DNA of 64,000 nucleotides from JBDZVM01 sp040255675 (GTDB lineage: Bacteria; Actinomycetota; Actinomycetes; Acidothermales; Acidothermaceae). The notes below the pieces were generated by a model. The model did no database searches. It was not told where the DNA came from and saw only the letters and a program-made list of their open reading frames with translations. The DNA lies in contig JBDZVM010000002.1 in NCBI GenBank assembly GCA_040255675.1, positions 62,001 through 126,000 on the forward strand, in the 5' to 3' direction. A program made the translations under genes and the position numbers. Within the stretch, counting starts at the first letter, position 1. Every line of letters begins with the position of its first letter. Below, in pieces: positions 17,202 to 25,860 of the stretch.

Positions 17202-18407
17202 GTGAGCGCAGACTGCCGATCGGTTGCCGCCGCGACGCCGGGCGGCTCCTGGGCCGGCCAGGCAGTGTTCAACGCGTTGCTCACCCACGGCCCGCTTACG
17301 CGAGCGGCCATGGCCCACCTCACCGGGTTGTCGCGTGTCACGGCTTCGGGAGTGGTCGACCAGCTCATCGGGCGAGGTCTTGTCGAGCAGTCGGGCCTCG
17401 CGAACACCGGCGGCCCAGGCGCTCGCAGCTACGCCGTCGTCCCTGACTGCGCGTTCGCGGCAGGCATCGCGATCGACAGGCGACGCATGGCGGTGCTCCT
17501 CACGGACGTCACGGGACGGGTCGTCAGCCGGTTCGATCGGCCGATCGACGACGACGAGACAGTCGCCGCGACCGTCCAGCAAGCCGTCACGGCCGCGCTC
17601 GAAGGATTGCGAACGACACCGCTCGCAACCGCGGCAGCGAGGATTCGCCGGATCGTGATCGGCGCATCGGGTGTCATCGACCCCGACGCGCGCGAGGTCT
17701 CCTACGCCGTCGACCAGCCGGTCTGGAAAGCGGCCCTTCCCGCGCTGCTGCGCTCGACGTTGCAATGCCCGGTGGTGTACGAAAACGACGTCAACTTGGC
17801 CGCGCTGGCCGAAGCGCGATACGGCGCGGGCAAACGACTCGCCAACCGCGACGATCCCGATCTGGTGCTGATTTGGCTGGACGACGGGATCGCGGCCGGC
17901 GTTATCTTGCAGGGGCGCATTTACCGCGGCGCGGCGGGATGGGCGGGTGAAATCGCCTTTTTGCGGGCGGTTATTCACGGCGCGGGCGCCGACGAAATAG
18001 CCGACGGCTTCACCGTCACGACACTGCAGCGCGCCATCGGGATTCGTGGAGCGATCGCACTGGCGCGGCAACACGACGTCGACATCGAGGTCGCGCTGCG
18101 GGCAGTGCCGTCGTCCGGCGATATTGCCGACGCTGTCCGGGACGAAATCGCCCGCCGGGTCGCGCTTGCCGCCGCCGGACCGGCGTTCGTGTTCGATCCG
18201 GACGTCGTCGTGCTCGCGGGTCGCGTCGTTCGGCCCGGCGGCGCGGCGCTGCTCGAGGCAGTGCGCCGCGAGCTTGCCGTTTTGGGGCCGGCGCCGGCAC
18301 ATGTGGCGCTGAGCGAAACCGGCGCGGACGCGATTTTGCTCGGTGCGATGCTGCTCGCGTTGGACGAAACGCGCGACACGCTTTTCGCCGATTTGAGCCA
18401 GTCATGA
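17202..18407 (+). CDS. ROK-family-like transcriptional regulator (first of a coupled pair)
   Basis: A 401-residue protein: an N-terminal winged helix (about residues 15-75, AVFNALLTHGPLTRAAMAH then LSRVTASGVVDQLIGRGLV) followed by a ROK/ASKHA sugar-kinase-like domain with VIGASGVID, ENDVNLAALAEARYG and WAGEIAF. ROK repressors usually sense a sugar and control carbohydrate genes. The usual ROK cysteine/histidine zinc motif is absent: GEI is followed by AF rather than GH, and no CxCG segment follows. The frame is open back to 16461, but the GTG at 17202 has GAGGGA just upstream and fits the family. It overlaps the next ROK gene by four bases (ATGA). No sugar operon is adjacent. Confidence 0.86.
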   Translation: MSADCRSVAAATPGGSWAGQAVFNALLTHGPLTRAAMAHLTGLSRVTASGVVDQLIGRGLVEQSGLANTGGPGARSYAVVPDCAFAAGIAIDRRRMAVLLTDVTGRVVSRFDRPIDDDETVAATVQQAVTAALEGLRTTPLATAAARIRRIVIGASGVIDPDAREVSYAVDQPVWKAALPALLRSTLQCPVVYENDVNLAALAEARYGAGKRLANRDDPDLVLIWLDDGIAAGVILQGRIYRGAAGWAGEIAFLRAVIHGAGADEIADGFTVTTLQRAIGIRGAIALARQHDVDIEVALRAVPSSGDIADAVRDEIARRVALAAAGPAFVFDPDVVVLAGRVVRPGGAALLEAVRRELAVLGPAPAHVALSETGADAILLGAMLLALDETRDTLFADLSQS

Positions 18408-19522
18408 CTCATAACTCGCGCGCGGTGTACGACCAGCTGCTCGACCACGAGTCGCTCACCCGCGACGAGTTGGCGGAACTGACAGGGCTCACGCGGGTTG
18501 CCGCGTCGGCGTCGGTCGAGACCCTCGTGGCACGAGGTCTAGTGGTGCCAGTGGTATCGCCGACAAACGTCGGACCTGCCGCGAAGCGGTACGCGCTCAC
18601 GGCGACCGCCGGTTACGTCGTCGGCGCCTACATCAGGCACGGTTTCATCACCCTCGCCGCCGCCGATCTCACCGGCCGAATCGCCTTTCGGCTCGAAACA
18701 CCGTTCGAAGACCCGGACGACGCCCCGTCGCTGTTGCACAGCGCGATTACAAGCTGCATGCAGCACGCCGGTGCCGACCTCTCCAAGCTGCGCCGTGTCG
18801 TGCTCGGATCACCGGGCATCGTCGACCCACTCACCGGGGACTTCGCTTTCGCCTTCATGCTTCCCACCTGGAAGCACACGCTGACCGCTGATCTGCGACG
18901 CCGACTCGGCCGGCCCGTCGTCTTCGAGAACGACGTCAATCTCGCGGCCATGGCCGAAGCCCGCTTCGGCCACGGTCAAGGCGTGCGACACCTGGTTTTT
19001 GCTTGGATAGCCGAAGGTTTGGGCTTGGGCCTGGTACTGAACGGCCGTCTGTACCGGGGCCGCCACGGGTGGGCTGGTGAAGTCGGATACCTGGCGGCGC
19101 CCACCCCGGCACCGGCGACCGTAGTAGTGGGAATGCCTGGCAGTATTCACCAGTTGGCCAGCGCGCCCGCGATTTCGGCATTTGGTGACGAGTGCGGATT
19201 CGGTGCCGATCCGGCAGTCGCCGTCACTGTCGCCTTGCACGCGGGTGCGGCGGGCGCGGCATTTCTCGACGAAGTCGCTCGGCGCGTGAGTCTCGTCGTG
19301 TCGTGCGCCGCGTTGCTCGTCGACCCCTCGGTGCTCGTCATCGACGGCGGTTATATCGCGGCGGGCGGCGACGTTTTGCTCGGCCTAATTCGCGAGCACG
19401 TGAGCCGGACGTCGAAAACACCTGTGCGACTTGAACTTCCGGCAGTGCACGACGAGCCGATTCTGCGTGGGGCGTTGCAAACCGCATTGGACGACGCGCG
19501 CGACAGTCTGTTCGCCGGTTAG
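18404..19522 (+). CDS. ROK-family-like transcriptional regulator (second of a coupled pair)
   Basis: A 372-residue paralogue of the preceding gene. It has an N-terminal winged helix (AVYDQLLDHESLTRDELAE then LTRVAASASVETLVARGLV), then a ROK domain with VLGSPGIVDPL, ENDVNLAAMAEARFG and WAGEVGYL. Like its partner it lacks the His/Cys zinc-binding motif that normally follows GEIGH. The ATGA overlap implies equal synthesis, so a heteromer is plausible. The two are clearly homologous but well diverged, pointing to an old duplication. The effector and targets are not evident. Confidence 0.86.
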   Translation: MTHNSRAVYDQLLDHESLTRDELAELTGLTRVAASASVETLVARGLVVPVVSPTNVGPAAKRYALTATAGYVVGAYIRHGFITLAAADLTGRIAFRLETPFEDPDDAPSLLHSAITSCMQHAGADLSKLRRVVLGSPGIVDPLTGDFAFAFMLPTWKHTLTADLRRRLGRPVVFENDVNLAAMAEARFGHGQGVRHLVFAWIAEGLGLGLVLNGRLYRGRHGWAGEVGYLAAPTPAPATVVVGMPGSIHQLASAPAISAFGDECGFGADPAVAVTVALHAGAAGAAFLDEVARRVSLVVSCAALLVDPSVLVIDGGYIAAGGDVLLGLIREHVSRTSKTPVRLELPAVHDEPILRGALQTALDDARDSLFAG

Positions 19523-19651
19523 TTACCGTGAGCAGCTTCAAGCGACACAGCCAGCGTGTCCCTAAGTATGACGGATCGGGCGTTTGCGCCGTACGGGTTA
19601 TAGGCCCGGTTGAACAATTGGACAATAACGCAAGACTGACACTGGATCTGG

Positions 19652-21346
19652 CTAGCTCGCACACGGCTCCGCGTCGTCCGCTGATGGTTCTCCCCAGTCG
19701 GTCAACGCGAGCGGCGGCTGCGACGGCGGAGCCGGGCGTCCAAGGTGATAGCCCTGTGCTTGGTCGCATCCGAGCACCCATAACGCGTCGAGTTGTTCGG
19801 CGGTCTCGACGCCCTCGGCGATCGTGATGATTCCGAGGGCCTGGCCGAGACCGATCACCGAGCTCACGATGCCGTAATCCGCTGAATTCGAAAGCATGCC
19901 CGCGACAAAAGACTGGTCGACTTTGACGACGCTCACCGGCAGCCGTTTCAAATATCCGAGCGACGAATATCCCGTGCCGAAGTCGTCGATTTCAATGGTG
20001 ATGCCCATCTCACGTAACTCTTCGAGTTGGCGCACGTGGGCGGAATCGGCGTCCATGAAGATACTTTCGGTAAGTTCGAGGCTGAGGGCCGCGGGCTCGA
20101 TTGCCGCGCCGTCGAGGGCCCTGCACACGGTTTTCACCAAATCCGACCGGTAAACCTGCCGGGCGGAAAGGTTCACCGCGACCCGCACGTCGTTATTCAC
20201 CACGCCGGCCGCCCGCCAGACTGCGAGTTGCCGGCACGATTCCTCTAACACCCAGGCCCCGATCGGCACGATGAGGCCGCTGAGCTCGGCCACGTCGATA
20301 AAATTCGCGGGCGACAGTAGCCCCCGCTCAGGGTCGCGAAGGCGGAGTAGGCTTTCGACCGCTACTAAGCGCCCGGAAGACAATTCGTAAATTGGCTGGT
20401 AATGCGCCTCGAACAGTTCGTCGCGAATTGCCTTGTGCAGCAACAGCTCGACAGCCGCCCGCTCGCTCACCGCCGTCCGCAATTCTTCGTCGAACATCTC
20501 GATCTGGTTCTTGCCGTGAGCCTTCGCCCGGTGCATCGCACTGTCGGCGTCATGGAGCATGGCCTCCACGGTGGCGCCTTCGCCGGCGACGGCGATGCCG
20601 ATGCTCGAGGTGACCACGACCTCTTCGGCACCGACGCTGATCGGCCGAGCCAACGCGTCGAGCACGCGGTTCGCGACGTTCGTCGCGTCGGCTTGGCTGG
20701 CGAGATCGGAACAGATCACGACGAACTCGTCGCCGCCGAGTCTCGTCACGGTGTCGAACGGCCGGACGGCGTTCAGCAGCCGCCGCGCTGTCTTGGTCAA
20801 AACCTCGTCGCCGACGTGGTGTCCCAAATTGGCGTTGACATCCTTCAAATCGTCGAGATCGATGAACATCACGGCGACGGTCGAGGGCGTGCGGGTGGCG
20901 CGCGCAAGCACGGCCGAGAGCCGCTCCGCGAGCATCGAGCGCCCCGGCAGCCCGGTGAGCGGATCGACAGCTTCAGTGCCAGCGGAGTCGATCGGGCGAC
21001 GCGGGGCCGGAATATCTTTGCCGGCGCGCAACTCGACCAGCACCAGGAACGGCGCGCCGTCGTCGTCCCGCAACAACGAAACGACGGCTGAATCGACCGA
21101 AGTCCTTTCGCAGCGAAGGCTGACCTGCTCGCGCGTACCGGAGACGACGTCCGCGACCAACGACGCGACATCGACCACCCGGTCTCCGGCCACCGCCGCG
21201 ACGACGCTTGCCACATCGGCGGGCTCGCCGGAGGGCAGGTCGAGCAACTCCGCAAGCCGTGGGCTGGCATAGCGAACGCGACCTCGCAGGTCGGCCAGGC
21301 AGAGGCCGACACTCGGGTCGTCGAAGAGGGTTTTGGAAGACGACAT
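19652..21346 (-). CDS. PAS-GGDEF-EAL cyclic-di-GMP signalling protein
   Basis: About 564 soluble residues: a short PAS-like segment (FDDPSVGLCLADLRGRVRYA), a GGDEF domain with an intact RLGGDEFVV (about residue 203) and an EAL domain. The EAL signature reads ESL (VESLLRLRDP, about 328). The remaining metal and catalytic motifs are kept: NLSARQ, ELTES, DDFGTGYSSLGYLK, KVDQSFV and AEGVET. It is therefore a probable cyclase and possibly bifunctional. The open frame extends to 21409, but the ATG at 21346 has AAGG at a suitable distance and starts the PAS segment. The gene is divergent from the chemoreceptor and converges with the second ROK gene. Confidence 0.91.
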   Translation of the reverse strand: MSSSKTLFDDPSVGLCLADLRGRVRYASPRLAELLDLPSGEPADVASVVAAVAGDRVVDVASLVADVVSGTREQVSLRCERTSVDSAVVSLLRDDDGAPFLVLVELRAGKDIPAPRRPIDSAGTEAVDPLTGLPGRSMLAERLSAVLARATRTPSTVAVMFIDLDDLKDVNANLGHHVGDEVLTKTARRLLNAVRPFDTVTRLGGDEFVVICSDLASQADATNVANRVLDALARPISVGAEEVVVTSSIGIAVAGEGATVEAMLHDADSAMHRAKAHGKNQIEMFDEELRTAVSERAAVELLLHKAIRDELFEAHYQPIYELSSGRLVAVESLLRLRDPERGLLSPANFIDVAELSGLIVPIGAWVLEESCRQLAVWRAAGVVNNDVRVAVNLSARQVYRSDLVKTVCRALDGAAIEPAALSLELTESIFMDADSAHVRQLEELREMGITIEIDDFGTGYSSLGYLKRLPVSVVKVDQSFVAGMLSNSADYGIVSSVIGLGQALGIITIAEGVETAEQLDALWVLGCDQAQGYHLGRPAPPSQPPLALTDWGEPSADDAEPCAS

Positions 21347-21530
21347 CGGGTGCCTTATCGGCACGCGCCGGCTCTCCCTGAGAGCGCGATCACACGCGGA
21401 CGACGACACCGGCGCGGGACATGTCGAAAACTCGTGCTCCGAAGCTCAGGCCCGGCGCGGATACGCCGAAAGACCTAATGGCGCCGCTGCGGCGCCGCCC
21501 AACGTCACTATGCGACTCGACGGAGCCACC

Positions 21531-22778
21531 ATGTCAGGTGTCACCCCTGTGACGGCCGAAGTAAAAGGCCGCTCGCTGGCCTTCAAGATGAATACTGCCG
21601 TGTTCGTCGCGGTCGCTACGGCGATCGCCAGCGCCGTCGTCGCGCTGACGTCGATCTCGTCGATGGCGTCGCACGCGAACTCGGCGCGCCACGCGAGCGG
21701 CGACGCCGGGCAGGTGCAATCACACCTCGACAGCGTGGTGCGCGAACAGGGCAGCGCGATGCTGACCGTTCTGCTGATCTTGGGTATCGGCATCGCCCTC
21801 GCGCTTATCGTCGGCTGGCGAGCCCGCACGAGTGTGCTCCACGGCATAAGTTCGGTCGCGCACGTCGCCGAAGGGCTCGCCGAAGGCGACCTCACCCGCA
21901 CCACCGGCCTCACGACGACCGACGAACTCGGGCGACTCGGTGCCGCGCTCGACCGCGCGTCAACCCAGCTGCGGCAAGACTTCGCCTCCGTGGCGAGCAG
22001 CGCGGGCACGCTCGGGTCGGCGTCCGTTGAGTTGACCTCGGCAGCGACCGCGCTCGCCAACTCCGCGGAAGCGGCCTCGACCGAGGCCGACGCGTCGGCG
22101 GAGACCGCGACGTCGGTGACTTCGCACGTGCAGGCGGTCGCGACGGGCGGCCAGCAGATGGGCAGTTCTATTCGCGAGATCAGCGTTAACGCGAGTGAAG
22201 CGACGAGGGTCGCCGCGCAAGCGGTCGCGGTCGCGCAGTCGACCAACGACATGGTGACCCGCCTCGGCGAGTCGTCGTCACAGATCGGCCAGGTGGTCAA
22301 GGTGATCACCTCGATCGCCCAGCAGACGAATCTGCTCGCGCTGAACGCCACGATCGAGGCGGCGCGTGCTGGCGAGGCAGGCAAGGGTTTCGCCGTCGTC
22401 GCCGGTGAAGTGAAAGACCTCGCGCAAGAGACCGCCAAGGCGACCGAAGACATCGCCCGCCGCGTCGACGCGATCCAAGGCGACACCGCCGGTGCGGTGG
22501 CGGCGATCAGCGAGATCAGTTCGATCATCGAGCGCATCAACGAGATTCAGACGGTGATCGCTTCCGCGGTCGAAGAGCAGACCGCGACCACCAACGAGAT
22601 GAACCGCAGCATCGAAGAGGCCGCGACCGGCGCGCACGAGATCGCGAACCGCATCACTCAGGTGGCGCGAGCGACGCAGCAAACCGCGGGCACCGTCGGC
22701 AACGCTCGCCACGCCGCGCAAGAGCTCGCCCGGATGTCGGGCCAGCTCCAGCAACTGGTCGGCCGCTTCCGCTACTAG
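21531..22778 (+). CDS. Methyl-accepting chemotaxis protein
   Basis: A chemoreceptor of about 415 residues. Two membrane helices (about residues 14-40 and 75-100) flank a very short extracytoplasmic loop. They are followed by a HAMP domain and a cytoplasmic signalling hairpin with the conserved tip IAQQTNLLALNATIEAARAG and GFAVVAGEVKDLA. The receptor couples to CheA/CheW, neither of which is in the window. With only about 35 residues outside the membrane, it probably senses membrane or intracellular state, not a periplasmic ligand. The frame is open from 21333; the ATG at 21531 follows GGAG. It converges with the CpaE-like gene and the two share the last bases. Confidence 0.93.
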   Translation: MSGVTPVTAEVKGRSLAFKMNTAVFVAVATAIASAVVALTSISSMASHANSARHASGDAGQVQSHLDSVVREQGSAMLTVLLILGIGIALALIVGWRARTSVLHGISSVAHVAEGLAEGDLTRTTGLTTTDELGRLGAALDRASTQLRQDFASVASSAGTLGSASVELTSAATALANSAEAASTEADASAETATSVTSHVQAVATGGQQMGSSIREISVNASEATRVAAQAVAVAQSTNDMVTRLGESSSQIGQVVKVITSIAQQTNLLALNATIEAARAGEAGKGFAVVAGEVKDLAQETAKATEDIARRVDAIQGDTAGAVAAISEISSIIERINEIQTVIASAVEEQTATTNEMNRSIEEAATGAHEIANRITQVARATQQTAGTVGNARHAAQELARMSGQLQQLVGRFRY

Positions 22779-24085
22779 GCCGACCGGCGCTTCCCTCGCC
22801 GCCGCGGCGTCGCGGCCGGAATACCGCCGAACTGCGCGGCCAGCGGCAACAACGCCTGCCGGGCCGGCGAGTCGGCCGCGACCTCGGCGAGCGAACGGCC
22901 GCTCGCCATCGCCTTGTCGAAACCTGCTCTGTCGTACGGCACGAGCGTGACGTCGTCGATGCCCGCGTATCGCGACAGCGCGGCCGTGATCTGTTGCCGC
23001 GGCTCACCGTTGATCGGCCCTTTGCGTACCCGGTTGACGACGACGTATGGCGTGCGGTCAGGCAACACGTCACGAAGATCGGCGAGCCCGCGCACCAGCC
23101 GCTGCAACCCCACCGGATCGGCCGAACCAACGGCGACGATCTGATCCGCTTCGGCCAAGGTGGCCAAGGTGGCGCCGTTGCGGCGGGGCGCGACGGTGTC
23201 GTAGCTGAGTTCTTCGTCTTGTTCGATGCCGAACCCGCAGTCGACGACCGTAAGCGCCGCGAGTCGACGGGCGATCGCGTACACCTCGGTGAGCCCCGAA
23301 GGCCGTAGCTCGGGCCAGCGGTCGACGCGCGAGATTCCGGTCAGCACCCGCAGCCGCGGATGCACGACGCGGGCGAGCTTCGCGAGCGCGACAACGTCGA
23401 GGATTCCGGAGTTCGCTTGCCTGACCGCCGCGGCGAGCCCGGGTGATTCGTCGAGCAGGCCGAGCATTTGCGCGACGACACCGCCGTAGCTATCGGCGTC
23501 CGCCAGCAGTGTCGAGCAACCGAGCCGCGCCGCTTCGGTCGCCAACGTGACGGCGACGCACGTGCGCCCGGGCGCGCCGGTCGGCCCCCAGACCGCGACG
23601 ACCCGGCCGTTCCAATCGTGCGGGACGACGTCATCGACGTCCGGCCCTTGCTCGACCGGCAGATCAGGCAGCGCGGCACGTGGTTCGGTATAGCCGAGTT
23701 GGAGCGGCTCGGCGCCGCCTGTGATCACGCTGTCGGCGACCGCCGCGCTGACTTCGGCGGAAATCGCCTGCGCGCCGACGTCGGCGGCGAGCACGTGGCG
23801 CACGCCGAGTTGTCGCAACCGCCGCTCGGCGTCGTCGTCGCTCGCGAGCCCGACCACGGCGACGCCCGCGGCGGCAAGTCGAGCGAGCGCGTCGCGGTCG
23901 AGGCGCCGCAGATCGGCTGACAGGATCACCGCTCTCGCCGTGCCGCTGGTAGCGGCGGAGAGCAAATCGGCGAGGTCGACGCAGCGGCGCACGACGCTTA
24001 CTCCGTACTCGGCCCGCTCGAACGCTGAGACGAGATCGGCTTCACGCAGCGCGTCGGTCACTGCCGTGAATACGGGAACGGTCAC
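22775..24085 (-). CDS. CpaE/TadZ-like MinD-family ATPase
   Basis: A 436-residue protein with an N-terminal receiver-like domain lacking obvious phosphoacceptor context, then a MinD/ParA-type domain (WGPTGAPGRTCVAVTLA as deviant P-loop, LLADADSYGG, TVVDCGFG). CpaE/TadZ proteins place the Tad pilus machine at a cell pole or septum. The GTG start overlaps the stop of the SAF-domain gene (GTGA), so they form an operon. In many actinomycetes this pair is followed directly by the CpaF ATPase; here the nearest CpaF gene is at the left edge, 22 kb downstream on the same strand. Confidence 0.87.
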   Translation of the reverse strand: MTVPVFTAVTDALREADLVSAFERAEYGVSVVRRCVDLADLLSAATSGTARAVILSADLRRLDRDALARLAAAGVAVVGLASDDDAERRLRQLGVRHVLAADVGAQAISAEVSAAVADSVITGGAEPLQLGYTEPRAALPDLPVEQGPDVDDVVPHDWNGRVVAVWGPTGAPGRTCVAVTLATEAARLGCSTLLADADSYGGVVAQMLGLLDESPGLAAAVRQANSGILDVVALAKLARVVHPRLRVLTGISRVDRWPELRPSGLTEVYAIARRLAALTVVDCGFGIEQDEELSYDTVAPRRNGATLATLAEADQIVAVGSADPVGLQRLVRGLADLRDVLPDRTPYVVVNRVRKGPINGEPRQQITAALSRYAGIDDVTLVPYDRAGFDKAMASGRSLAEVAADSPARQALLPLAAQFGGIPAATPRRRGKRRSA

Positions 24086-24738
24086 GTCGACGCGCCGGAC
24101 GACGTGGTGCCCGCGGGCACCCGCACCAAGTCGATCGAGCCCGATTCGACGGCTGTGACGACGGCGGTGACGTCGTCAACCGGCACGCTCAACACCACGC
24201 CTGAACCGCCGGACCCGCCTAGCGAGGAGTCATTGATCATGTCGGCGATCGTGATCCCCGCCAGCACGAGCCGCGGCGGCTGCGACTTGCCGTCCGCTGA
24301 ATGCGCCGTGACGTACAGGTCGACTTGCGTGCCTTGCAGGTCGTTGCCGCGTGGCATGTGCAGCTTTTGCACTGGCACGGTGACGAGTCTCGTCGGCGGA
24401 GGCGGCTTGGCGGGCAGCGCGGCTACCGGGATGAGCTGGCCGGCGCTTAGCGGAAACACCGTGGTGCGGCCGACGACATTCCCGGACGCCGACAAATAGC
24501 CGTTGCCGTGGTCGTGGAAGCGGACCTTGACCTCGACCAGGTCGCTCTTGGTGATCGTCGTGCCGGGCGCGAGATCGCGCGATGCCGCCCATACTTCGTC
24601 GTAGTTGCCGGACGACGCGACCACCTTCGCCCCGACGACCACCGACACCAGCACCAAGACGACGCCGGCTATCAGGCGACCGTCGAGCCACGACGGCGGC
24701 TTGAGCCGGCTGGCGCGCGGCGCGGGTAGATCGGACAC
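24082..24738 (-). CDS. SAF-domain membrane protein (CpaB/RcpC-like)
   Basis: A 218-residue protein with one N-terminal membrane helix (LIAGVVLVLVSVVVGAKVVA, about residues 22-41) and an extracytoplasmic SAF domain (RDLAPGTTITKSDLVEV, GRTTVFPLSAGQLIP). SAF proteins of this type assist assembly of Tad/Flp pili. The frame is open to 24858, but a perfect AGGAGG lies seven bases before the GTG at 24738, which removes 40 unlikely residues. The coding region overlaps the CpaE-like gene by four bases. It is divergent from the small HTH gene, so both promoters lie in 24739-24913. Confidence 0.85.
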   Translation of the reverse strand: MSDLPAPRASRLKPPSWLDGRLIAGVVLVLVSVVVGAKVVASSGNYDEVWAASRDLAPGTTITKSDLVEVKVRFHDHGNGYLSASGNVVGRTTVFPLSAGQLIPVAALPAKPPPPTRLVTVPVQKLHMPRGNDLQGTQVDLYVTAHSADGKSQPPRLVLAGITIADMINDSSLGGSGGSGVVLSVPVDDVTAVVTAVESGSIDLVRVPAGTTSSGAST

Positions 24739-24913
24739 GTTGCTTCCTCCTAGCATCGGGCCTTGATCGACAACCATTGTGCAGGTAACGGCAACCTGCC
24801 GAACGCCACCCCAGGCGAACTGTGGATGACGGACTCCAATCGGCGCAAACCGTGGCACACTCAGGCCGTGCGGCCCGCGACGCGGGCCCGGTGTTCAGCG
24901 AAAGGCGCAAGTC

Positions 24914-25147
24914 ATGGAGAAGCGGTTCTTGCTGTTGAGCGACGTCGCCGAAATCCTCAACATCTCAGCCGCCCAGGCATACGCGCTCGTGCGATCAGGC
25001 GAACTTGCGGCAATCAAGGTCGGCGGCCGCGGCCAGTGGCGCGTCGAGGCGCAGGTGCTCGAGCGTTACATCCAAGACGCCTACGCTCGCACCCGCGACT
25101 TCGTGAGCGCGCACCCGTTCGGCGGCGGCGAACCGGACGACGACTAG
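24914..25147 (+). CDS. Small helix-turn-helix (excisionase/MerR-like) DNA-binding protein
   Basis: A 77-residue protein, almost all of it one winged-helix of the excisionase/BldC type: LLLSDVAEILNISAAQAYALV then RSGELAAIKVGGRGQWRV. The C-terminus is acidic (GGGEPDDD). It stands alone and divergent to the SAF/CpaE operon, an arrangement that suggests it regulates that operon. There is no integrase beside it, so a phage excisionase role is unlikely. AAAGG precedes the ATG. Confidence 0.85.
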   Translation: MEKRFLLLSDVAEILNISAAQAYALVRSGELAAIKVGGRGQWRVEAQVLERYIQDAYARTRDFVSAHPFGGGEPDDD

Positions 25148-25184
25148 CCCGCCGGCTCCCCCCGCGGGCGAGCCTCACCGCCGT

Positions 25185-25739
25185 TCACGCGCGGCGCACC
25201 GACGCGATCGCTGCCAAGGGCACGGTGCGAACGGCCCGGACGGCGTGCGGCCGCCGGGGCTCCCCCGGCGCGTGCTCGGCAATCTCGACGAAGTCGAAGC
25301 CGACGCGATCAAGCGTGCCGGCGGCGGTCGATCCGTCGAGATAGGTCATGACGACCGGCCATCGGTCGCGCACGAGCCCGCGCAACGCGAAAGCGAACGT
25401 CAGCCGCGACGCGACCCGTCCCTCTTCGTTCGCCGCGGCCGACTGCGCTCGAAGGCCGGCAATCGACAAGACGGCTGGCAGGGCCACCAAGACCTCGCGG
25501 CCAACCGACTCCGCCAGTAACAACCAGTCGGGGCCGACGGCTGCCAGCGTGCCTTCGGTCGGGCCGCCTCCGGCGACGTGAACGACGACGGGGTGACCGA
25601 CCGCCGGGCGTAACCGGTCGACAAGGCGCACAGTGCCGAGTTCACGACGAGCTCGATCGGCCACCTCGGAGGCGAGCTCCGCCGCCTGGGCCGCCTCGTA
25701 TTGCGCCTCCATGTCGTCGAACAGTTCGTCCCACCGCAT
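25185..25739 (-). CDS. Conserved actinobacterial hypothetical protein
   Basis: A 184-residue protein with an acidic helical N-terminus (MRWDELFDDMEAQYEAAQAA) and two similar beta-rich halves, each with a glycine turn: VHVAGGGPTEGTLAAVGPDW and MTYLDGSTAAGTLDRVGFDF. This looks like a duplicated small-barrel (PRC/Sm-like) fold, which is inference only. There are no catalytic motifs or membrane segments. The ATG has GAGGAG at good spacing. It is divergent from the LysM gene and converges on the HTH gene; GC-rich inverted arms (GCCCGC/GCGGGC) at 25147-25169 may end both transcripts. Confidence 0.7.
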   Translation of the reverse strand: MRWDELFDDMEAQYEAAQAAELASEVADRARRELGTVRLVDRLRPAVGHPVVVHVAGGGPTEGTLAAVGPDWLLLAESVGREVLVALPAVLSIAGLRAQSAAANEEGRVASRLTFAFALRGLVRDRWPVVMTYLDGSTAAGTLDRVGFDFVEIAEHAPGEPRRPHAVRAVRTVPLAAIASVRRA

Positions 25740-25786
25740 CCGGGCTCCTCTCGCGCCCGAAGATTACCCGATCACATCAGTCGATG

Positions 25787-25815
25787 TTGACAGCACTCAT
25801 CCGAAGTTGTACAAA
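25787..25815 (+). promoter_or_regulatory. Likely sigma-A-type promoter of the LysM gene
   Basis: TTGACA (25787-25792), 17 bases, then TACAAA (25810-25815), about 45 bases before the LysM protein start. The -35 box is perfect and the spacing ideal; the -10 box is weaker. It lies in the divergent gap with the conserved hypothetical gene. Confidence 0.5.
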
Positions 25816-25860
25816 CGCAAGCGCAAGCAAACGTATCTGATCGACAGTCAGCGAGGGAGA

